Positions 57,760 through 64,000 of a DNA stretch of 64,000 nt are shown here, piece after piece (the stretch's first letter is position 1; the number at the start of each line of letters is the position of its first letter). The translations under genes and the position numbers were made by a program. The DNA is from Lentinus brumalis (taxonomy: Eukaryota; Basidiomycota; Agaricomycetes; Polyporales; Polyporaceae): assembly GCA_001792895.1 (NCBI GenBank), contig MARA01000006.1:1054001-1118000 (forward strand), given 5' to 3'. The notes beneath the pieces were generated by a model, which was not told the origin of the DNA, did no database searches, and saw only the letters and a list, made by a program, of their open reading frames with translations.

Positions 57760-59143
57760 TCACCAAATCTCAATACCGCGGTGTGCCAGGGAGTGCGGTA
57801 CCGGTGGGACGGAGGACGTCCGCAACGAAGTCGGTGTACGCGTGTACGTGCGTTGGCCGTGTCCATCCTGGCTCGCCGGCCTCTGGTAGTGTGACTGATA
57901 GCTCCCAGAACCCCCCGAACGACGCCGGGAGCCCTCGAGGCTCTGGCGCGCTAGACTGGAGTGGGTTCCGGTACCGGATTGCTGGGTAGACCGGCGGGAG
58001 GCTGACGAGCGAGACATGCTAGTCGTCGTTTGAATGGTGCTGCGTCGGTCGGGTGCCCTACGACTTGGGCGCGGGAAGCCGTCAGAGCCGAGGGAGTAGG
58101 GGAGAGAGTCCGTAGGGGAGCCGCCGTGTCCTGATACAGGAGACATGCTGACGGGCGAGAACTGAGCCAGTGACATATCCAGGCTCAGGATGCTGCCTGA
58201 ACGCAATGACTGTCAGTAACCTCATCGTTGCCGCTTGCGTAGACGTGAAGAAACATACCTGGCGTACGTGGAGTTCCCGTAGACATCATGGTGGGCGGAC
58301 GAGGTGACGCTCGGTGACCTAGATCCAGCTGAAGCGCGTTGTGCGAAGCATTCGGGCTCCAGCTGATGTGACCAGCGCGAGTTTGGACTACGACGAGGAG
58401 TCAGTCAGGACCTCAGGAAAGCCAGGTGACTACATAATAATCACGTACTCATCTGGAGTGGCTCGTCGTCCCGGGTGGAGACGCGCGACATGGGTGTGCG
58501 CGGGGTCCCTCCAGCAGAGCTATGATGGTTCTCGCTTGATGTCCGCCTGCTGCCGCTGTTGCTCCCTCTCTGGGAGTGGACGCTTGCACTTGGTGGGCGT
58601 GAATGATGACTGGAGGGGGACTGCGAGTTCTTGCGTGCTTGCTATAGTGGACGTCAGCGATGGCGCAAGACGGAACAGTGATCCAGCCCAGTGCATAACT
58701 CACTGCAGCCATCGCACGGGCCCGGCTGGCGTTCGTACGGAACGTTTCGGCACGAGAGAGCGCGTCCAGCTCCGCTTTCAGCGAGCCAGCGTGATCGGAG
58801 AACTTGCCCAGCTTCTCCCGCTCAATGCGAAGCCTGTTCCCATAGTCAGCCTATATGGGGGTTTCAAGAAGGAAAGGAAAGTTGCTTACCCGTCAAGGTG
58901 TTCTTGTATATTGCGTCGCTTCTCGTATGACAGAGAACGCTGGCAGCTATGGAACACCTCCTGAGCCTCTGTCATATGTGCATCGCCGTTGCGGAGCCGT
59001 TCGTTGAAGGTAGTCTTTCTATGGTGGCGTGGTCTGAGTCGAGCAAGGATTCTAGAGGAGAGCCCGTCCCTGGATATAAAACCAGGGCCAAAGCAATTAA
59101 GAGGCGCCTGCGCCGGAGATAAATCGAGTCCGTAGCTGCTCAT
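57760..59143 (-). CDS. Ser/Arg-rich protein with an N-terminal helical region, unknown function
   Basis: No family recognised. The start at 59143 gives MSSYGLDLSPAQAPLNCFGP, then FISRDGLSSRILARLRPRHH and TEAQEVFHSCQRSLSYEKRR. The second exon continues the helical part (LRIEREKLGKFSDHAGSLKA, ELDALSRAETFRTNASRARA). The rest is Ser/Arg/Pro-rich (HHSRPPSASVHSQRGSNSGS, GTPRTPGSILSLDMSLAQFS) and ends SLAHRGIEIW. About 400 residues over five exons with GT-AG junctions in frame. The many SP, TP and RxxS motifs suggest a phosphorylated cytosolic or cytoskeletal protein. The first half could form a coiled coil; nothing more can be said. Confidence 0.6.
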
Positions 59144-59710
59144 GCTGTCGACAAGCTGAGCAGGGGAAGGTGAGATGAACGTGAGGATCCTGCAGAATTA
59201 GCCGTCATTCCGACACCCCTTTATACGCCTCGTGCTACGAGGGCGTGAGCATTGCGGACACGCAGCAGGCCCTAGCGAAGACCGCGTCCCTGGCTGGACT
59301 TTGTTGTTCAGAGGCGACCTGGATACCAGAAGCTGACTGGCGTTGTCTTGCGGTCGATTATGACAAAAGACATCAAGATCAAACAAGGTGCCTTCACGCG
59401 AGAAGCTTGACATAGTTTGTGGAAGTTGTGCGGGACAATTGCAGTCCCACATTCTGATGAGCGCGCTGGGCGGAGAACAACGCGTGGACGCAGTTGGCAA
59501 GTCCAATGGCGCGCTTATTTGGCCGCTGTGTGTTCTTGTGGGTCCACACAGCGTCTCATCACGACTCACGACAAAAAGCGTCGGTACGCTCGAGGAAGGT
59601 GTCACACACACTCACAGGAGCATCAATCAGAGATGGAAGCCATGAGAAGTCGCCTGAAGGCTCAAGACAAAGCGTCCAGCGTTTCAAGAAGCGAAACGCT
59701 TGAAAAAGAC
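59144..59710. other. Intergenic, nothing seen
   Basis: About 570 nt between the Ser-rich gene's start and the tRNA gene. Open frames here have no support. Confidence 0.4.
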
Positions 59711-59801
59711 GACACCAGCAGGATTTGAACCTGCGCTCGGAGACCGAAACAGATGATCGAGCTATTCGAATCTGTCGCCTTAACCACTCGGCCATAGTGT
59801 C
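59711..59801 (-). tRNA. tRNA-Ser(CGA) with a short intron
   Basis: On the minus strand the ends pair (GACACTA with TGGTGTC, one G-U). The A box reads TGGCCGAGTGG and the B box GGTTCAAATCC. The anticodon stem is ACAGA/TCTGT with loop TTCGAA, giving anticodon CGA. About ten extra bases (TAGCTCGATC) between positions 37 and 38 are the intron. A long variable arm (TCGGTCTCCGA) is the type II hallmark of serine tRNAs. Discriminator G. Confidence 0.92.
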
Positions 59802-60346
59802 TTAGGCAACAGCGCTGGCATTTGTACCAGCTCAGACTGCGTGCCTATCGGACTGTAGGGTCCTGGACTGGGCCGATTCGCTGCTTTAGCTTGCCACCAC
59901 CACATAGACTTGAGCAGAGTGCATCCCGCGTTCCTCCTTGTTCTTCATCGTCAAATTGTCCGCCGCTGCATCCGTAGCTGAAACTGGAAGATTTGTCCGG
60001 CTCTTGATGGAGATTCGTTTCGCCAGCCGGACCTCGACAGTGCAAGTAAGTACCTCTCATGCTGAAGTCCCTCCGTAGCTCAGTAGCTCATGTTGCGATG
60101 CCACATTTGGGACTGTAGAATTTGTGCCACTGCGCGCCCTACGAAAAATGCATCAGGGCCAGCGGGAGCTAGGAATGATGACTTCCTCGTGTATATCTGG
60201 TGCAGCGTGACAACCGCAAGTTGAACTCATCGTCTCTCTCCTCCCGCAATACGCTCAGTCCGGTGGCGTTCTGCCCTTTGTTTTGGCATTGGAATACCTA
60301 CGCTATTTTCAAGCCGATCTTGCATTGGATTCTCCCTCCTTGAACC
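59802..60346. other. Intergenic, nothing seen
   Basis: About 540 nt upstream of the kinase-like gene; no TATA box or coding signal. Confidence 0.4.
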
Positions 60347-61678
60347 ATGCAAGCCCGTGCGGACCACTCCGCTGACCCCATGCACTGCGACCATCTGGAT
60401 GGAGGGCTCGTCAATGCCGAGTTCTTCTGGCGAGATCACTATACGTTTCTGGAGGAGAAAGGATACAGGCTGCGCCCTCGCTACAGCCTTGACTGGGAAC
60501 CGTCCTGGATTAAATTCAAGAAAGATCCCAGCGAGTGCGAGGATGGGTACTGTCAGCTTGTGAGTTCTCTCCTTCAACTTTATCGTGCGGCGTATATCAT
60601 ACAAAGGCGACTCCCGACAGAGATTGACTGTCATGCAAGCGACGCGGATCTCAGACGGCCGCATCGTGGTACTGAAGCAGATATGGGAGGAGAATACACC
60701 CACCGAGGTGGAGATTACTCGCCTCCTCTGCAATAAGCGCAACGCTGCAAATCCGGAGAACCACTCGGCTTTTGTCTACGAGGTCTTGCAGTCACCTGTC
60801 TACCGAGTCGCTTTCCTTGTCATGCCGTACCTCATGCGCGTACACGACATCAAGTTCACCACAGTCGGCGAGGTCATGGAGTGTTTCCGTCAAATCTTCG
60901 AGGTGACTTCCTCGTTCGTTCGGCGTGGCGCAACCACTCAGGCTTTCTCGTAGGGTCTGTCTTTCATCCATAGCCATCGTGTGGCGCACCGGTGAGACAT
61001 GCAAACTGTTTGCTTTGCGATTGCTGACTGACAAGATTTGCTATATGTAGCGACTTCCATATATTCAATATCATGATGGACCCCATGCCACTCATATCGG
61101 AAGTACCTCACCCTGTCCGGAGGCGCAAGAGCTATGTCGACCCCGATCGTAGAATCAAACGCTACATTCGCACGGTGCACCCCGTGAGGTACTACATCAT
61201 CGACTTCGGACTCTCGATGGAGTTCTCTCCTGGAGAGCCGCATGTCGCATCGATCATCATGGGAGGTGACCACAGCTTGCCGGAGCTCAAGAACTTCCCT
61301 GGAGACTGCAATCCGTTCCACGTCGATATCTACACCCTCGGAAACCTGATCCGAGAGCACTTTATGCAGGTGCGCCTCATCTACTCACGAGCGTGTCTTG
61401 ATTTCCTGAACACGAATGCGTAGGCGAGTCGTTCCCTGAGCTTCATGAAGCCCCTCGTGGATCGGATGACTCGCGAGGAGCCGGACGACCGCCTGACGAT
61501 CGAGCAAGCCGTGCAACAGTTCGTGCAGTTGCTAGGATCTTTGCCGCAGAGGAAGTTACGCTCGCGCTACGTGTACCGAAATGAATGGCTCTTGGCCAGA
61601 TCATTTCGCGCCGTCCGGCATCTGTACCGGACCTTATCCTATGTCCGTGCTGGTTTGCCAGCCGTCCCCTCCCCGTAA
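60347..61678 (+). CDS. Fungal kinase-like protein, catalytic residues kept
   Basis: A protein-kinase-fold protein of a family expanded in polypores; substrate unknown. The start at 60347 gives MQARADHSADPMHCDHLDGG, then FFWRDHYTFLEEKGYRLRPR and YSLDWEPSW. The beta-3 lysine is in GRIVVLKQIWEE; PYLMRVHDIKFTTVGEVMEC leads into the C-lobe. A short intron splits the catalytic loop, which continues DFHIFNIMMD. The DFG motif is intact (VRYYIIDFGLSMEF). FHVDIYTLGNLIREHFMQ and MKPLVDRMTREEPDDR match the sister copies. It ends LSYVRAGLPAVPSP. Three or four introns. The catalytic Asp and Asn of the loop are present, unlike the copy at 33.6 kb. Confidence 0.8.
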
Positions 61679-63080
61679 TTGGTACGTGTCCCTACACCGC
61701 TCATCGCGCGCTAAATTTCTGAATCATCGCGGTCTCGCCCCATTCACTTTTCTACATGCGTACTCGCAAAACTAACTGGTTGCGGTCTCCTAAAACCAGG
61801 CTTTACCGGAGGTACGTATCCTCCCCTCATCCGCGTGAATACGATGGGCTCATCTTCCAGAACGGGTACATTTCTCATATTGAAAGCCTATCTCTACCAC
61901 GTTCATTTTCCGTCTACTCGAACTCATAATAAACTATTCAGTATGCAAGGCAGCCGCTGCTGTTCCGCCGGGCCACCTTTCCCCGAGTGTACCACCCGAA
62001 GGTGCGCGCGTTGTATTGTCAGTTTGGCTCGGCGTTGTGCTGCATACCGCATCAGCGAAGTGTCCCCAGCCACACAGCCCCCTGGTTGCGTTGGGCGTCC
62101 GCTTCCTATTGTGATGACGGAGGGGACCATATGTACGTCGGGAGCGCGGTGACGGCATCGGGCGCTGTCGAATGTGAACGCCTCAAGCCTCAGGCACTCA
62201 ATGCTCTAGAACGCAACGACATCGCTTGACCGGCTCACTACGTCTTTCGCTCCAGACGTCCACAGCCCATCGTCATGCAGGCATTCAAGCAGATACGTCC
62301 ACAATCGCTACCGGGAGCCTCACTGGCAGGTGGGTAATTGTTGGGCATGGACGGCGTCAATGCGGGCTGAACATACTCCTCACAAGGTACGTGCCGCATT
62401 GCACGAACAATACAAGCGGCGAGGCTACGCGTCAATGCACGCCTCGCCCGCTGTCAGACTAGTCACTGGCAGACGTCTGCGAAGAGCGTTAACGGCGGGG
62501 CCTTGTACCGGACTGTCAGACTCCAAGGACTACTTGTGCCTGCGCAACGGTTCCAGAGCTTGAAGATCGCGTGGCTGACCAGAGTCAACAGGATGCCCGC
62601 CGCCAGGGTGATCAAGGAGCCGTAGACTAGCAGTCGTCAACATCCTCAACCGGTGGCGTGGCAGGTGTCTTTATTCCGTGTCCGGACGTGATGCCAGCAG
62701 TGAGGTAACTATGGAAGCTCGTACTCAGTCAGCACCTTGCATTGTACAAGCTCAATTGGGGTATGTACGATCGGAGACTTACCGTGCACCATCTTGGATG
62801 CCTCTGTGCTTGGATACGGACTACCGCTGGTTATGGACTATCGCCGGGTCTTCGTAGGTACTAGGGACGCGCCATTTTTGTCATAGCGAGCGATGAGAAG
62901 TCCGCCAGAAGGAGCTCAGAATTATGATGATGTACACCATACAGTGGGAATACGAGAGCAGGGCCCAACATAACAACACAGCGAGGTATATCGACGGTAA
63001 CGAGTGCGAACAGCGATAATCCAGTCAGATCCAGCAACAGAGAACGCGACGGAGATGGGAAGCGAGAGAGCACCGCTCAG
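61679..63080. other. Intergenic, possible fragment of a membrane protein
   Basis: About 1.4 kb between convergent kinase-like genes. On the minus strand near 62470-62630 a stretch reads GSLITLAAGILLTLVSHAIF, one likely membrane span. TAGITSGHGIKTPATPP lies upstream in another frame. I could not build a full gene. Confidence 0.3.
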
Positions 63081-64000
63081 CTACGCCTGCGGAGTAGGGA
63101 GCGCGGGACGACGAGTGAGCAATAACGGCACTGTACGGAAGGAGACGTGGTGTAGGTCCTTGAAGATGTTCACGAGTATGTTGTCCTTCCGCTCTACGAG
63201 CCGTTCTCGGAGCTTCCAGCCGGACAGCTTGGACAGGATCTCCTTAAAAGACGCGACGACATCGTCCATCGTGGGGCGCTTGCTTGGGTCGTCTTGAACC
63301 ATGGTGGCGATGAGTGGCTCCATGAAGTTAAAGTTCGTGTATTCCTACGAAGCATCGAGCATCATGAGTTTGGGAGAGGTTGATGATGTGCACGTATACA
63401 TACCTGCAAGAAGTACTCCCGGACGAAATTCCCCATGTAGTATATATCGGTATGGAAGGGATTGCGCGGTATAGTCCGATCCTGCTGGAACTCGGGAACA
63501 GTTCTGTCGCCACCGAAGATCGGAATCTCGAGCGGGTTGGTCTCTTCCGCACTGTACCGCGTCGACAGCCCAAAGTCCGTGATATAGTACTTGACGGGGT
63601 GGGCGGTACGTGAACGCGGAGTAAGCCAACGCTTCATGTCGCGCGACATCTCCGGCGACTGCGGATGAAACGAATCTGGCAAGATGGGCTGGGAATCCAT
63701 CATCACGTTTAATTTAGAGATATCCCTGACAAAAAGTATCAATATGAGGAATATGAGCACGGCGACGCACAGAAAGACACACCGATGCGCGACGCGGTGT
63801 TCGTGCATGAACTGTAAGCCCTGCAGATGCATGCGTGCGAAGTTAGCGGATCGCTCGAGGTATGCATGGACATGGTCACCTCGAGCATCTGACGAAAAAG
63901 CTCCATGGCTTCTCCTACGGTCGCGAGTTTCGGGTCGTCGTATTCCCGAAGGAGCGGCATTACTATCAGCTGCACGTCCGGATCCTCCGGATCATCGAGG
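63081..64000 (-). CDS. Fungal kinase-like protein (5' end beyond window)
   Basis: A third family member, cut at the window edge so the N-lobe is missing. Visible: VQLIVMPLLREYDDPKLATV, GLQFMHEHRVAHR spliced to DISKLNVMMDS (catalytic Asp and Asn present), and VKYYITDFGLSTRYSAEE with DFG kept. NPFHTDIYYMGNFVREYFLQ follows, then FMEPLIATMVQDDPSKRPTM and LSGWKLRERLVERKDNILVN. The stop is at 63081. Three introns. It is closer to the family consensus than the other two copies. Orientation is convergent with the copy at 60.3 kb. Confidence 0.8.

Noticed and set aside
59559..59795. Minus-strand open frame over the tRNA
   Set aside because: It lies across the tRNA-Ser gene and is explained by it.
1..64000. 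Search for transposon hallmarks (terminal repeats, transposase, reverse transcriptase)
   Set aside because: No protein signature or clear paired terminal repeats found by eye; small non-coding elements cannot be excluded.

Overview
The window reads as eukaryotic nuclear DNA from a filamentous basidiomycete. Genes are split by many 45-70 nt GT-AG introns, base composition is GC-rich, and genes lie on both strands. The set includes a polyporopepsin-like protease, F-box-like proteins, WOPR regulators and clustered fungal kinase-like proteins, so an agaricomycete, probably a polypore, fits best. The lineage is inferred from protein style, not from a marker gene. I saw no transposase, reverse transcriptase, CRISPR array or plasmid/phage feature.

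Layout. 0-3.4 kb: 3' part of CTR9 (Paf1 complex), convergent with a ZNHIT3/Hit1-like HIT zinc-finger gene. 4.2-9.8 kb: an unknown multi-pass membrane protein, divergent from an amino-acid permease. 10-16 kb: two F-box-like genes flanking an unknown helical protein. 16-28 kb: gene-poor, holding two WOPR (Gti1/Pac2) regulators on the minus strand. 28.2-33.4 kb: a paralogue of the helical protein, a secreted GDSL/CE16-like esterase and a SETD6/Rkm4-like lysine methyltransferase. 33.6-38.3 kb: a kinase-like gene that has lost its catalytic residues, the exosome subunit RRP45 and a secreted pepsin-like protease. 40.7-46.3 kb: a Vps3844-domain membrane protein, a CUE-domain protein, a small conserved hydrophilic protein and the TFIIA large subunit. 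47.9-50.7 kb: a surface protein with a pepsin fold lacking its catalytic triads, a long tyrosine-rich repeat stalk and one membrane span. 51.5-57.5 kb: V-ATPase subunit c'', an ARFRP1/Arl3-like GTPase and a CLC chloride/proton exchanger. 57.7-64 kb: a Ser-rich coiled-coil protein, an intron-containing tRNA-Ser and two more kinase-like genes, the last cut by the window end.

Themes. Transcription and RNA housekeeping (CTR9, TOA1, RRP45, the snoRNP factor) is mixed with endomembrane acidification genes (V-ATPase c'', ARFRP1-like GTPase, CLC) and with lineage-specific genes (kinase-like family, WOPR pair, tyrosine-rich surface protein). Several genes read cleanly only if one base is added back at a short G/C run (permease, CUE gene, RRP45, tyrosine-rich protein). 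Because at least one is a conserved housekeeping gene, base-calling errors are the simplest explanation. Gene ends given here depend on introns placed by eye.
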